Part shown: positions 10,713 through 21,316 of the stretch, piece after piece | Position numbering within the stretch: position 1 is the first letter of the stretch | Layout of the letters: each line of letters opens with the position of its first letter | Source: Metarhizium brunneum | Taxonomy: Eukaryota; Ascomycota; Sordariomycetes; Hypocreales; Clavicipitaceae | NCBI RefSeq assembly: GCF_013426205.1 | Contig: NC_089422.1 | Span: 2,356,001 to 2,420,000, forward strand | Direction: 5' to 3' | Length of the DNA stretch: 64,000 nucleotides | Position numbers and translations under genes: made by a program | The notes under the pieces: model-generated | Database searches by the model: none | Told to the model about the DNA's origin: nothing | Seen by the model: the letters and a program-made list of their open reading frames with translations, nothing else

Positions 10713-11891
10713 ATGAAGAGGTTACGAGTATCACAATGGAGCAGCAAGCAGCTGCTGCGAGCTCGCCCAGGAGCTTCCTCGTCTGTCCCGATAGCCATCG
10801 CCGGTAGGCAGCCATTCCTCCAATCCCTGCGATGCCAATCTTCTGCTGCCATTGCGCCCGAACACCTCGCAAACGACGCAGCCGCCGCCCAACACATCAC
10901 CCGCGCCGCCCCTTCACCTCCTCACCAACGAAGTCTCGAGTCGGCCAAGCTTGCTGCCCTGCATGCTCGACTGGCACTCTCTCCCAAGATTCCGCTACAG
11001 ACGCTTGCGCGGGCGCTTATTACACCCTCGGCCGATGCCAATGGCAGCTTTAACAACTCGAATTTGGCGTTCCTGGGGAGCACCATTATAAATTACCATG
11101 TGCTCGAGTATCTCGTATGCAAGTGGCCTCGCCTTCCGATGGCTATCTTGTACGAAGCATTGAGGGCATTCTCTGGGCAAGAATCGCTGCAGCAGGTCTC
11201 AAGGAGATGGGGTGTTGAGGCCGCCGCCGCCCCAGGGGAGGAGGTCGATGCGGGATTGTTGCAGTGGAAGGCTGATGGGGTGCAGCTGGTCAACACGCGA
11301 TGGGGATATGTCCGCTCCGAGGTGGGAAAAGATAGCTCGTACAGACGTGGCATGAGCAGTCGTGTCGTTTTGGATGACGTATTTGGGGATGCGCTGAGCA
11401 AGCCGGACAATGCTGGCCGGCAGGGCGTGGACAGTCTGCAGAATGAGGCATTTGCATCTTTTGTCCAGGCTGTTGTGGGATCTATCTATGCCCATTGTGG
11501 GCGGGAAGCTGCCAAGTCCTTTGTCACATCTCATATTCTGTCGAGACAGTTTGATCCTTCTGCGCTGTTCCAGTTCCAACTCCCCACGCGCGAGTTGGCC
11601 ATGCTCTGTGCGCGGGAAGGTTTCGAGGCTCCCGTTGCTCGACTGGAGAGCGAAACTGGTCGGCTGTCGAAGACACCGGTTTTTGTGGTCGGCATCTATA
11701 GCGGCAAAGAGAAGCTGGGAGAAGGCGCTGGTCCCAGCTTGGATATTGCTAGACGCAAGGCTTCCATGAACGTGCTTAAGGCATGGTACCTGTATTGCCC
11801 GGGGAACAAGGTCCGCGTTCCGAGCGACATGATGGAGGAGGGTGCCAGGCCCTGGAAAGCGCCGCATATTGATGTTGGTGAAATCATCTAA
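10713..11891 (+). CDS. MRPL3: Mitochondrial large-subunit ribosomal protein mL44 (yeast Mrpl3 homolog)
   Basis: Single exon, 392 residues. The chosen ATG gives a basic, Ser/Arg-rich mitochondrial presequence; the in-frame frame upstream has no family character. The middle (about 85-260) is an RNase III-like fold without the catalytic acidic signature. It contains LAFLGSTIINYHVLEYL, the VLDDVFGDAL segment and QNEAFASFVQAVVGSIY. The C-terminus (about 285-370) is a dsRNA-binding-like domain ending in ARRKASMNVLKAWYLY. This arrangement, with lost nuclease residues, is diagnostic of mL44 of the mitoribosome, where it binds rRNA near the central protuberance. Divergent neighbour is the 91-residue gene; the phospholipase gene converges from the other side, 268 bp between stops. 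Confidence 0.93.
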   Translation: MKRLRVSQWSSKQLLRARPGASSSVPIAIAGRQPFLQSLRCQSSAAIAPEHLANDAAAAQHITRAAPSPPHQRSLESAKLAALHARLALSPKIPLQTLARALITPSADANGSFNNSNLAFLGSTIINYHVLEYLVCKWPRLPMAILYEALRAFSGQESLQQVSRRWGVEAAAAPGEEVDAGLLQWKADGVQLVNTRWGYVRSEVGKDSSYRRGMSSRVVLDDVFGDALSKPDNAGRQGVDSLQNEAFASFVQAVVGSIYAHCGREAAKSFVTSHILSRQFDPSALFQFQLPTRELAMLCAREGFEAPVARLESETGRLSKTPVFVVGIYSGKEKLGEGAGPSLDIARRKASMNVLKAWYLYCPGNKVRVPSDMMEEGARPWKAPHIDVGEII

Positions 11892-12159
11892 GTCTCGCGT
11901 TGGGGGCGGAAGCCCGGTGTTTGGGAGAAGGGGAGGGCACTTGTAAAGAATAAGGATGTGCTGGGGGAAAAAAACATGCCACTGTACATTAACGATATAT
12001 TGTAGAACAATTGGCCAAAACTCGTTCCTTGGGGGCGTGTTTCAAATAATATATAACCGAGGCATTGTTGCCTGCGACAAAAGAGTTCTATTTCAACAAC
12101 CTGTAAACTCCATCGCATGCATCCACTCAACCAACCAATATTTACAGAGTATAAGCTAC

Positions 12160-14562
12160 CTACATACTCAAGATTTCTAGTCCGTTAACACGTTTCTTCT
12201 CGACGTGTTCGCGAAGCAGCTTCTTCCGCTCATAGACTGCCCGAACAGTAGACCGGATTTGATTCCTTCCCTCATTATAATTTGCTCTCGCGAGATCCAC
12301 CACGCTATCGATTTGATCAGGTGTATATACAAAGTTCCAAGTGCTCAAAAAGTCTGTTGTTCCCGGGGAGATATTCGGTCCTTTCTTGTTAGCGAGAAAG
12401 GGGAGATATACTACAGCCAGACCGGCATTCGGTTCTGTTAGCTGCCACTTATTGGTATCGTTAATTGCTTTAGCTGGCGGTGAAGGATGCGGAGACCGTT
12501 CTTGCGTGGTACCGACCCAGATAGTGCAGTAGCCCAAGTCACCGGCTTCTTCGTTTCCAGGGCTGTATTTAGCTTCCTTGTCGTCAGCTTGAGGATCTTT
12601 TGCGATGGAACCGGCAGTCTGGCGGAGTGACTCTTGATCCTGCTTAGCTTGTTGGACGCGCCGAGCTGCCTCCTGAGATGAGGATGCCTCTGCATCGACG
12701 AGTTGCATGGTGGTTTCTTCGACTGATTCGCCAGCTTTTGGCCATCCGATGCCCACTGGCCAGCCTCTAATGCCACGTTGACGAGCATAACCATCCGCTA
12801 CGGAGAGCCAATTATCGGTTTTAATGTCCGCAGAGGCGTCGAATGCGATGAGAATGTCGACGTCTCGGCCGGGGCGGAGGAGTGGATAGATGGGCAGGTT
12901 GTTAGACATGCCAGCGTCCATGAGTTGGATGTGCTCTTGCTCATATATACTCTTCGGTGCGGTGTCCGGCAGCTTGCCATGCATTTGGTAGGCAAAGTTG
13001 GGGATGCTGGCTGGATCAATGGGATGAACTTTGCTCAGATCGTCGTCACGGCCAGATACAAACTGGTCAACCCCGCTTAATCCAGATATGCTTAGGACCA
13101 GAGGCTTAATTTCCTTGTAGTAGTGACTAAGAGTTGCGCAAAAAGCACTTCCAAAAATACCCATCAATAGAGGCACTCGAATTTCAGGCAAGTGGAATCT
13201 AGTTTCCGGCGGCACGTCTTTGCCGTTGTTGAACTTGCGTCCTATGGCCCAGGTGGGAATGCCAGCCCCAAACTCTTCACAAAAGAATTCGTAGGGCGTG
13301 ATTTCATACCATTGGAACCATGATTCTTCCTTGGCTATTTTCTTTTCCCTTTCCGTCGGCCCACGATTCGTCTCTTCTGTTTGAGGAATCTCGTGTCGAA
13401 CAACCGTGTAGATGGGCAGCGGGCGATCCCCAAATTTGATGGCGTCACGCTGGTTCGATAACTTGAAGTCCTTTTCGTTGACACCCAGCTCGCCCTTGGG
13501 TACCAGAAATCTTGCTCCCAGTAGTAAACCGTAAACATCGACCAGGCCAAAGTCAGCCTTGGAGTCGCCCCTAAGCTTCTCCACGAGACCACTCAAGAGA
13601 TATTTGCTGGTTGGCATGGAAACTAGAGACTGGAAGGCGACTGGTGGGTAGGCAATATGAACAGACGTTCTGTTTTTCAAATGCTCCAAGAGCCTTTTGA
13701 GATTGCCACCTGTTATCGAAGAGTTGAGCAAGGTTTGTAGCCAGCATGAACCACTGACACCGGCCGTGTAAGTGACACAGTCAAAAAGACCGTCCTCATC
13801 AGCAGCAATGAGTGAGCCGGTGCCAGCCACAAGAGCACGCAGTCCACCCCCTGATCCACACATGGCAATAGTGGGTATATCATCAGGGTGGATTTCATGT
13901 TCATCAAGTCCGAGGTACTTGGCCAGAGCAACTTTTATAACACGTTTTCGCCTTGCTAGAAACTCTTTCTCATCGTCACATAATTGTGAGGATACCCGAA
14001 CTTGAGCCGTGTATGTGATTTCGGGATTGATGGCGGGATCGTGGGCGTCCTCCCAGATCTCATCAGCAAGAGAACCTGGGGCCATGGAGAGCTCCCTCTG
14101 AAGTTTCCGCAAGTATCCTGGGACAAGTTTTGACCAATCTGGGAGAATCATTCCCGCAACTCTTTCGGAGAAGGCAGACCATTCTGTCTCCGTGACGATG
14201 GCGATGTTTTCGATGCGCTTCGCGAAGCTGTCCCAGGCCGTCTCAGGCTGGTCATCATACTCATCTTCGTCCTCGTCTTCCTGTTCATCCACCTCTTCAT
14301 CATCGTAATAGTGTCGTCTCCTCCTTGGATGTGGAGGAGACAGCTTCGCAAATTCATCTGTCGGATAGAGCCACCAGATAAATAAAGTTCCAGCTACAAT
14401 AGTGGCCGGTATGCTTGCACCAATAGCGGTGGTCCTTTTCGATAAAGTAGAGAAACCGTGCTGAAATTTCTTGTGCAACGATGGACTAGTGCGTCGGGGA
14501 CCAGCTCTCAGTGACGGGTTGAGAGCCGGCAAACCCTTGGCGAGGCTGCCGAGCCGTTTCAT
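12160..14562 (-). CDS. Membrane-anchored group IV (cPLA2-type) phospholipase
   Basis: Single exon, 800 residues. The N-terminus is basic and Ser/Leu-rich (about 1-45), followed by one hydrophobic helix (about 46-66) and an acidic Asp/Glu linker (about 86-105). The catalytic core follows: oxyanion glycine motif GSGGG at 236-240, nucleophile GVSGS with Ser270, and the partner aspartate Asp549 in LMDAGMSNNLP. The Ser-Asp dyad defines the patatin/cPLA2 fold; there is no C2 domain, as in fungal PlaA-type enzymes. Predicted reaction: release of fatty acid from phospholipids. A positively charged N-terminus plus one helix suggests anchoring in the mitochondrial inner or another organelle membrane; targeting is inference. 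Divergent from the La gene, 1 kb apart. Confidence 0.93.
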   Translation of the reverse strand: MKRLGSLAKGLPALNPSLRAGPRRTSPSLHKKFQHGFSTLSKRTTAIGASIPATIVAGTLFIWWLYPTDEFAKLSPPHPRRRRHYYDDEEVDEQEDEDEDEYDDQPETAWDSFAKRIENIAIVTETEWSAFSERVAGMILPDWSKLVPGYLRKLQRELSMAPGSLADEIWEDAHDPAINPEITYTAQVRVSSQLCDDEKEFLARRKRVIKVALAKYLGLDEHEIHPDDIPTIAMCGSGGGLRALVAGTGSLIAADEDGLFDCVTYTAGVSGSCWLQTLLNSSITGGNLKRLLEHLKNRTSVHIAYPPVAFQSLVSMPTSKYLLSGLVEKLRGDSKADFGLVDVYGLLLGARFLVPKGELGVNEKDFKLSNQRDAIKFGDRPLPIYTVVRHEIPQTEETNRGPTEREKKIAKEESWFQWYEITPYEFFCEEFGAGIPTWAIGRKFNNGKDVPPETRFHLPEIRVPLLMGIFGSAFCATLSHYYKEIKPLVLSISGLSGVDQFVSGRDDDLSKVHPIDPASIPNFAYQMHGKLPDTAPKSIYEQEHIQLMDAGMSNNLPIYPLLRPGRDVDILIAFDASADIKTDNWLSVADGYARQRGIRGWPVGIGWPKAGESVEETTMQLVDAEASSSQEAARRVQQAKQDQESLRQTAGSIAKDPQADDKEAKYSPGNEEAGDLGYCTIWVGTTQERSPHPSPPAKAINDTNKWQLTEPNAGLAVVYLPFLANKKGPNISPGTTDFLSTWNFVYTPDQIDSVVDLARANYNEGRNQIRSTVRAVYERKKLLREHVEKKRVNGLEILSM

Positions 14563-15567
14563 GGCGAAGAGTCAATCAGTTTGGCACACCTGCAATGACT
14601 TATCAATTGATGTACTACGGGTGGAGGTTGGAGGCTAGAAGTGTCACTACCGCTGCATGTTGGCCACGACCGGTCGATAAAAGGGTCAATTGAATTGAAC
14701 AAAGAAAAGAAGGGCAGGCGGCAAGACAACGGATGAGATTTGATGATGGCAGAGCATGCCTTTTCACATGGGAACGAAACCTTATTCTGGTGTTCGCGCT
14801 AAGCTTATGTCATAGGAATGGAAAACGTTGAGGTGCTAGCTCCCTCAATGACCCCCCCCCTCTTTGCCCTTCTGCCCATTCTCTCTCCTTGGGTCAACAG
14901 GTCTTTTGGAGCTTGTTTGACTAGCGCCGATTGCTGGGTGGCTGGTCGGCCATGGCCATCACTTGTATTGTTGCCAGAGGATGTAGGGTTGGCGATGCAA
15001 ATACAGAAATACAGCGAAAATAAAGGATATGCAATCATAGAGTAAATTGGCTTTGATGCGGAGTAGGTCAGTGTAAATTGAAGGACCGCTCTGTCTCTCT
15101 GGTGGTACAAGCTGTGCAACTTGTGTGTCCTCCGTTATGCACCTGGTCTGCACTGTGCAGGCGGTGAGTCAAGTTTCGCAGGACCTGGATTTCCCAAGCT
15201 TTTTGCGCAACGGCAGAATTTCATGCCATTTTTTTTTTCGTGGATGCAATTCAGTTGAGCTACCTCCAGAAACACCATCATCCCCCCTGACCACATCGCT
15301 CTTATCTGCGGTTTTCTTCTTCCCCGAGGCTTTTTTTTTTGGCAACAAGGTAAGATGAATTGGCTCATATGCTGCCAACGCCGGAACTGCGCTTCCGCAG
15401 TTATGACTGTTTCGCTCTTCGCGTTGCCCTAGACCCCACCACTGACTATGAATGCGACTGACGCTCATGCCTTTTCTTTATATTACAGGACCCCTAAAGT
15501 TGGAGTACACTGTCGTATTCTTTGTCGGAGCCACCATAGTCGGAAGATATCTTCTTGTGCCGACAAA
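14563..15567. promoter_or_regulatory. Divergent intergenic region between phospholipase and La genes, with probable 5'UTR intron
   Basis: About 1 kb with promoters for both flanking genes. A consensus donor AAG|GTAAGA near 15350 and acceptor TTACAG ending near 15489 would remove about 140 nt from the La leader. C9 and T10 runs occur near 14850 and 15230. Confidence 0.55.
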
Positions 15568-16905
15568 ATGAGCGAGGTCGACGCTGGTACCAAGCCCGTG
15601 GAGGCCCCTCCAGTCGAGGCTCCTTCGGTCGAGGCTCCTCCTGTCGAGGCTCCTCCAGTCGAGCAGCAGCAGGAGACTTCCGCTGATGCTGCTGCTTCTG
15701 CTGCTGAGGATGACTCTATGATAAAGACGACTGCGCAGACGGACCACAAGGACGTCAAGAAGAACAACAAGTTTGACCCTAGTGTTCGAGAGGTGACAGA
15801 TGACCCCGAAGCTATTCGCAAGCAGGTGAGAACATTGTCGGCAATCCTTTTTGGTCTTGGTCTTTCCCAGCCAATGTTGTTTGCATCTGGAAAAATCCCA
15901 GCCTAACTCGGACCTAGGTTGAGTTCTACTTTGGAGACTGGAACTTCCCCCAGGACAAATTCATGTGGGAAACTTGCGGCGGTTCCGAAAACAAACCCAT
16001 GCCCATCACCAAGATTCACTCCTTCAAACGCATGCGCACATTCCAGCCCTACAGCGCCGTCGTAGCCGCCCTCCGCGACAGCAAATTCCTTGAAGTCTCA
16101 GGCGAGGAGGGGGCCGAAGTGGTCAAACGTAAGACGCCCTACAAGCCTATGCCCGAAGGCAAGGCCAAGGCCGAGGCCGCGACCGTCTACGTCAAGGGCT
16201 TCGGCGACGAAAGCCCAGATACGCAGTTCGATTTGGAGAGTTTCTTTGCCCAATTTGGCGAAGTCAAGGGTCTGAAGCTACGCAGGACCAACGAGAATCT
16301 GTTTAAGGGCTCCGTTTTCGTGACGTTTATGGATGAAGACGCTGCCAAGAAGTTCCTCGCCACCGAGCCGAAACCTACCTGGAAGGGACACGAGTTAAAG
16401 ATGATGACCAAGAAGGCGTACTGCGACGAGAAGAGCGATCTGATCCGCCAGGGTAAGATCGAACCGAGCTCCAGCGGGCCTAGGAAGTTTTATGAAGGCA
16501 AGGATAACAAAGCGCGGCCAGCCAAAAAGGGCGGCCGCGATCAGGATGATTGGAAGAAGAGGCGTGATCACGATCAGAAGAGTGGCTTCCGAGACGGACG
16601 GGGTGGGCGCGGCCGGGGAGGTCGCGGTGGCCGTGGCCGCGGTGGGTTTGGCCGAGGCGGTAGAGACGGCGGCCGTCGGGATAAAGATCAGGTCAAGGAC
16701 GCCATGTACTCTGAGTAAGATTCCCATCCCATCCCATTTATTGCATTGTTTCCGAGAACAGCATATGCTAATGTGCTACAGGAGTGCTCCCGAGAAAAAG
16801 GAAGAAAAGGAATCCAACGGAAAGCGAGCTCGGGAGGAGGATGCTGCTGGCGGCGAGGAACCTGCAGCCAAAAAGGTCGATACCAAGGAGACTACAGAGG
16901 CATAA
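15568..16905 (+). CDS. LHP1: La-domain RNA chaperone (La/Lhp1/Sla1 homolog)
   Basis: Exons 15568-15825, 15918-16714, 16782-16905; 392 residues. La proteins bind the 3' UUU-OH of RNA polymerase III transcripts and help tRNA and snRNA maturation in the nucleus. The N-terminus has a Val-Glu-Ala-Pro tandem repeat, then the La motif beginning at EAIRKQVEFYFGDWNFPQDK, a winged helix ending about residue 165, and an RRM near 200-285 with RNP1-like KGSVFVTF. The tail is Lys/Arg/Gly-rich with many RGG-type repeats (about 320-350), and the last exon adds a basic stretch (GKRARE) resembling a nuclear signal. Intron 1 splits the La motif. Start chosen at the first ATG after the putative leader intron. 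Confidence 0.95.
15598..15657 (+). repeat. In-frame 15-nt tandem repeat (VEAPP) x4 in the La gene
   Basis: Four 15-nt units encode VEAPP, VEAPS, VEAPP, VEAPP, followed by a truncated VE. Nucleotide identity between units is high, so copy number may vary between strains. Confidence 0.85.
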
Positions 16906-18048
16906 GCAGGGATCAACTGGATGGGGACTGGATGTGTTCATGTTGTGTATCTCAATGTTTGGGCGTTGTGGGCTTAATATTATACTGATGGGTCTGGTTT
17001 GGAATGTATCGCAAATCAAGGTCACTTGTGACACGGGGCTGTTATTCGAGATGAGTAACTCAGCATACACTTTGTCCCTTCGGGCCAAGTATTGACAATC
17101 CTGTGGTGGCTAGGAGTACGTGCTTCAAGAGCTTGACAAAACCAGACCCCAGTGGGATGACCCCCTTGGCATCGCCCATCAGTTGGTAATACTAGAACTG
17201 TTTGGTTTCGGCCGATATTTCGCCGTATTGCCCATGGACAAGGGATGTTTCCCCATGGCAGCATCCAACGGTAATGCGACACGCGGAGCTCTTCAACTAA
17301 ACCAAAAATCATACACCGCTCTGTGCATAACATTCCCCCGAAAGCCGTTGCCAGTCCGTATTCGCCCCGTGCAGACATGGAACATCCCCCCACGGACTTT
17401 CCGTCGCAAACACTGGGCCAATGTGCCTAGACTTGGCCAGGTCGAGCCAAGTTCGGCTCCATACGCCCCGCCAAACTCGGCCGGATGCAAAAGTGGATAT
17501 GCAAACTTGGACTTTTCTTCCTCTTCTCGGCGATCTTTGTCCATGGACTGGGGTAGAAGCACTGTTTTTTCTCCTGCGGGATGCCTTTGCTTCGGTCGGA
17601 GAGGTATGGTCCGCCACAGGGACGCTTGGAAGCGGCGCCGGTTCGGCACCCATGCGGAAGTTGGGCGCGATCCAAGGGTAGACGTCCCGAGGAAGGAAAA
17701 TAGTCACGTTGCAGGAATTTGTTACGCCGGCCCCTTGCTACGACGCGAGATGGTGCTGTTTGTTGGGCAGTTTCTCCTCGAGGGGTGGGTGAACTTGACT
17801 CTTTTCCGCCCTGTTCTCGAGTCCAGATGGATTCGACTTTTTTGATCTTTGTTGTCCCGAAGAGCCTCTCCTACATGCTGGGATACACAGACAGCTGAGT
17901 GTCATCGTGCAGTGCAGTGGCAATCCGGGGCCTATTTGACCAAGAGAAGCGCCGTGCCCCTCTATACTATAATATACAATAGTATATTGATGTATACTTA
18001 GTGGCGGGACGGAGAAAATTACATCTTTGCTGCAGAACGTAGCTGGCC
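16906..18048. other. Intergenic 1.1 kb; La 3' flank and MFS transporter promoter
   Basis: Open frames here (one of 241 codons on plus) start with GTG and have no protein character. The AT-rich inverted repeat at 17971-17988 lies about 60 bp upstream of the transporter start. Confidence 0.6.
17963..18000. promoter_or_regulatory. AT-rich inverted repeat upstream of MFS gene
   Basis: AATATAC (17971-17977) and GTATATT (17982-17988) form a 7-bp perfect inverted repeat within a 38-bp TATAC/GTATA-rich stretch, ending about 48 bp before the ATG. It may supply the TATA element or a regulator site; only the sequence symmetry is seen. Confidence 0.4.
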
Positions 18049-19847
18049 ATGTTGGAGCGTCGTGAGTGTCGTCAAATAGAAACCCACGGATCCATGACGG
18101 GGAACAGCTCTCCGGACACTCCAGACATGTTTGACGATGAAAAGCACGAACGGCCTGCTGTCTTGACGGAGTCGGAAGATGGTTCGTCGGACCACGAAAC
18201 TGAGCGCGAGAGACGTTCATTATCAAGGGTTGGGTCGGCGAGATCGGGGCGTTCGCTCACGACAGTGGTTTCAGAAGTGAGGGACGGGATCCAGAACCAG
18301 CGGGATTTGGAGCGTGGAAACAGTGAGGACGTTAACAATGCCCGTGCTGGGGAGAATGACGAGCCCAAAGACCCGAACCTGGTGGCGTGGGATGGGCCAA
18401 ATGACGCGCAAAATCCAAAGATGTGGCCGCATAGGAGGAAGTGGGCGGCTGTCATATGCGGTGAGTTGAAAAAAGTCCACGATTCAACATCATCCATGTC
18501 TCTCGTGCTGAACTCCAAACAGTGTCCTTCTTCACGCTCATATCGCCCGTTGCCTCGTCAATGGTAGCCCCCGACCTCGAAGCCATTGGCAAGGAACTCA
18601 ACATTGAGAGCCAGCTGGAGCGGGCGCTGGTCCTGTCCATCTTCGTTGCGGCATACGCACTCGGTCCCCTGGGCTGGGGTCCTCTCTCGGAGCTGTACGG
18701 GCGAGTCATCGTCATACAGAGCTCCAACATTGTCTTTCTCCTGTTCAACCTGGGCTGCGGCCTTGCCAAGACAGAAGGGCAGATGATTGCCTTTCGATTC
18801 CTCGGCGGCATAGGCGGCTCAGCACCGCTGGCGATCGGCGGCGGCGTCCTGAGCGACTTGTTCACGGCCGAGGAGAGAGGCCGAGCCATCAGCATCTATT
18901 CCCTCATGCCGCTTCTCGGGCCGGCCGTTGGTCCTGTGGCGGGCGGATGGATTGCAGAGCGCACGACGTGGCGCTGGGTGTTTTACAGCACGACGATTGC
19001 CTGCGGCATCATCCAGGTCTTCGGCCTGTTCTTCCTCCAGGAGACGTATGCGCCCGTGCTTCTGCACCGCAAGAAGTTGCGTCTCGTCAAGGAGACTGGC
19101 AACACGAAGCTGCACACCGAGTTTGACCGTCCAGACCGGACCTTGCTCCAAACCCTGACGAATGCCTTCACTCGACCCTTCAAGCTGCTGGCCACCCAGC
19201 CCATTGTCCAAGTCCTCTCGCTGTACCTCATGTTCCTGTACGGCATGATATACCTGATCTTCTCGACCTTCCCGACCCTGTTCGCGACCAAGTACGGCGA
19301 GACCCCAGGCATCATCGGCCTCAACTACATCTCCATCGGCGTCGGCTTCTTCCTGGGGACCCAGGTCTGCGCCCCGTTGCAGGACCGCGTCTACGCAGCC
19401 CTCAAGCGTCGCTATGTGCCCGACGGAGGACCAGGGCGGCCAGAGTTCCGCGTCCCCATGATGATTCCGGGCGCGCTGCTCGTCCCCATCGGCATCTTCA
19501 TCTACGCGTGGACGGCCGAGGTGCCCACGCACTGGATCGGGCCCAACGTCGGCGCGGCCGTGTTTGGCTTCGGCTCCATTATCGGATTCCAGTGCGTGCA
19601 GGGATACATTGTCGATTCGTACACGCGGTACGCCGCCAGTGCCGTGGGCGCCATCACCGTGCTTCGCAGCCTGGCTGGCTTCGGGTTCCCGCTGTTTGCC
19701 CCGACAATGTATAGGAATCTAGGGTATGGGATGGGCGGCACCGTGCTAGCCATCATCTCCATTGTTATTGGGTGGCCGGCGCCGTTTTTGCTCTGGAAGT
19801 ATGGTGCTGCGTTGAGAGCGAGGAGCAAGTTTAGTGCTGGGCCGTGA
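18049..19847 (+). CDS. MFS drug:H+ antiporter-type transporter (DHA1-like, 12 TM)
   Basis: Exons 18049-18460 and 18523-19847; 578 residues. A long hydrophilic Asp/Glu/Arg/Ser-rich N-terminus (about 1-135) precedes the transmembrane core. The core begins with VSFFTLISPVASSMVAPDL, followed by LYGRVIVI (motif A region), RFLGGIGGSAPLAIGGGVLSDLF and the GPAVGPVAGGWIAE motif C characteristic of antiporters. A second six-helix block follows a central loop near HTEFDRPDRTLLQTL. The first ATG (18049) has G at -3; 18094 is an alternative that removes 15 residues. Plasma-membrane efflux of small molecules is the family role; the substrate is not readable. No biosynthetic genes flank it, so it is more likely a general resistance or housekeeping transporter than a cluster exporter. 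Confidence 0.92.
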
Positions 19848-20236
19848 TGGTGGATTGTGGGAAGGCTGCTGAGGCGAGCAGGGGAACGAGGTGGAAAACG
19901 AAGGGGGCGCTTTAGACAACGGCTCCTTGGAAATGGGGAAAGGGTTCAACTTTGCATCATTATTTCAGAGAATGGAATAGGATAGAATGTTTTTATGCAT
20001 CCTACCCATGCCACGCCACACAATTCATCAAGCAATTCGTGGGCATATATAGACGAAGTTTCAATATACCTCAAGTTTAAAATAAAATCTCTGATTCGAT
20101 ATTGCTCCTCGGTGTAGGCAAGGACCCAGTAAAACTCATGATTCATATCTGTTCATCCAAGAGTCTATGCTGTATTTTTGTGTCTGATTCTATGAATTGT
20201 AAGAGTAAATAGTTTTCCAACATTACGGTCATACAA
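19848..20236. other. Convergent 3' flanks, MFS gene and inositol monophosphatase
   Basis: 389 bp between two convergent stop codons. AT-rich sequence with TTTATG/AATAAA-like words near 20080-20100; nothing else seen. Confidence 0.5.
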
Positions 20237-21316
20237 TTAAACAGAGTATCCCATCTTTCTGTCGCCAATCACCTTCCAAAACTCCTCCACCAGGTCCTTC
20301 TGGCCCGTCGGCGCGCCTCTCACGGCCAAATACACCCTCGACTCCAGCTCGGGATCCCAGTTGCCTGGATTTCCGCTAACCATCCTCCCCCCAGCTTCAG
20401 CGAGAAGGCACCAGCCGGCGCAGACATCCCAGGCCCAGCATCCACCTTCCCAGTAGGCGTCCATCTGGCCAGCAGCCACGGCAGCAATGTTGAGAGCGGC
20501 CGATCCCAGAGATCGAAGCGAATGCACCATGGAGCCGCCCGATTCCCTACTAGCGGCCAGTTTCTTGAAGACGTCCGTCTTGAGCTCAAAGTTGGATCCC
20601 TCTCGGTCAGAGCCCCATTCGACTGCGATCAGGGATGTCCCCAGGCCTTGGAGAGGGCGGGGAGATTTGGCCAGGGGCAGCTTTTGAGGAGTCGTGCCTT
20701 TGCTCCGGGTCATGTAGGCGCCTTTGCCTTTGATGGCCGTGAATAGGAGGTCCTGCCACGGGTTGTAGATGACACCTACTACAGGAGAGCGTTGGACGGC
20801 TAGGCCGAGGGAGATGCATGCGTTTGGGAAGGAGTGGACAAAATTGGTGGTGCCTGTGAGCATCGAGTATTAAGCATTCGTAGTAGGCTTGAAAGGAGGA
20901 GCGCAGTGACTACGGCGGATCGAACTCACCGTCGATAGGGTCAACGACAAATGTAGGCTCCGGTCCAAGTCTCATGCCAGGCTTGTACGTCTCCTCGCCC
21001 ATGAAGGATACGGATGGGAATGACGCAGCCAGTCTGCCAGACACCATCTTCTCGACAGCCTGATCGGCCTCGGTGACAATGTCGACGGCTGACCAAAGAA
21101 GTCTACAGTTAGCTATTTGAGTTCCAAATACTACAACAGTGCTCGGCGATGTGGTTCTTGAAACCTGAGAGCCTAGACCTCCTTTCTCCCAGACATACAG
21201 TTCAGCTTGGTACCGGTGTCGAGGTCAGCCGGGTTGGCACTGAGAATCATGCGGCCGGCTTCGTAGGCAATTGCCACCATCTCATCGTGGACAGCTTGAA
21301 GGTCGAGATCTGCCAT
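20237..21316 (-). CDS. Inositol monophosphatase family enzyme
   Basis: Exons 21316-21199, 21088-20930 and 20853-20237; 297 residues, normal for the family. It hydrolyses myo-inositol monophosphates in a Mg2+-dependent, Li+-sensitive reaction in the cytosol. Metal-binding motif 1 is VDPIDGTTNF (about 87-97), split by an intron within the Gly codon. Motif 2 is WDVCAGWCLLAEAGG (about 233-247). An upstream acidic residue motif lies in SFMGEET-like sequence of exon 2. The start ATG at 21316 gives the typical helix (LQAVHDEMVAIAYEAGRMIL). Fungal relatives include the quinate-cluster QutG proteins, but no quinate genes are next to it, so a general inositol phosphatase is the safer call. Confidence 0.94.

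Noticed and set aside
17120..17845. 241-codon plus-strand frame before the MFS gene
   Set aside because: It starts with GTG and shows no conserved motif or splice context; it overlaps equally long minus frames.
18819..19532. 237-codon minus-strand frame inside the MFS gene
   Set aside because: Shadow of a high-GC coding exon in the opposite frame.
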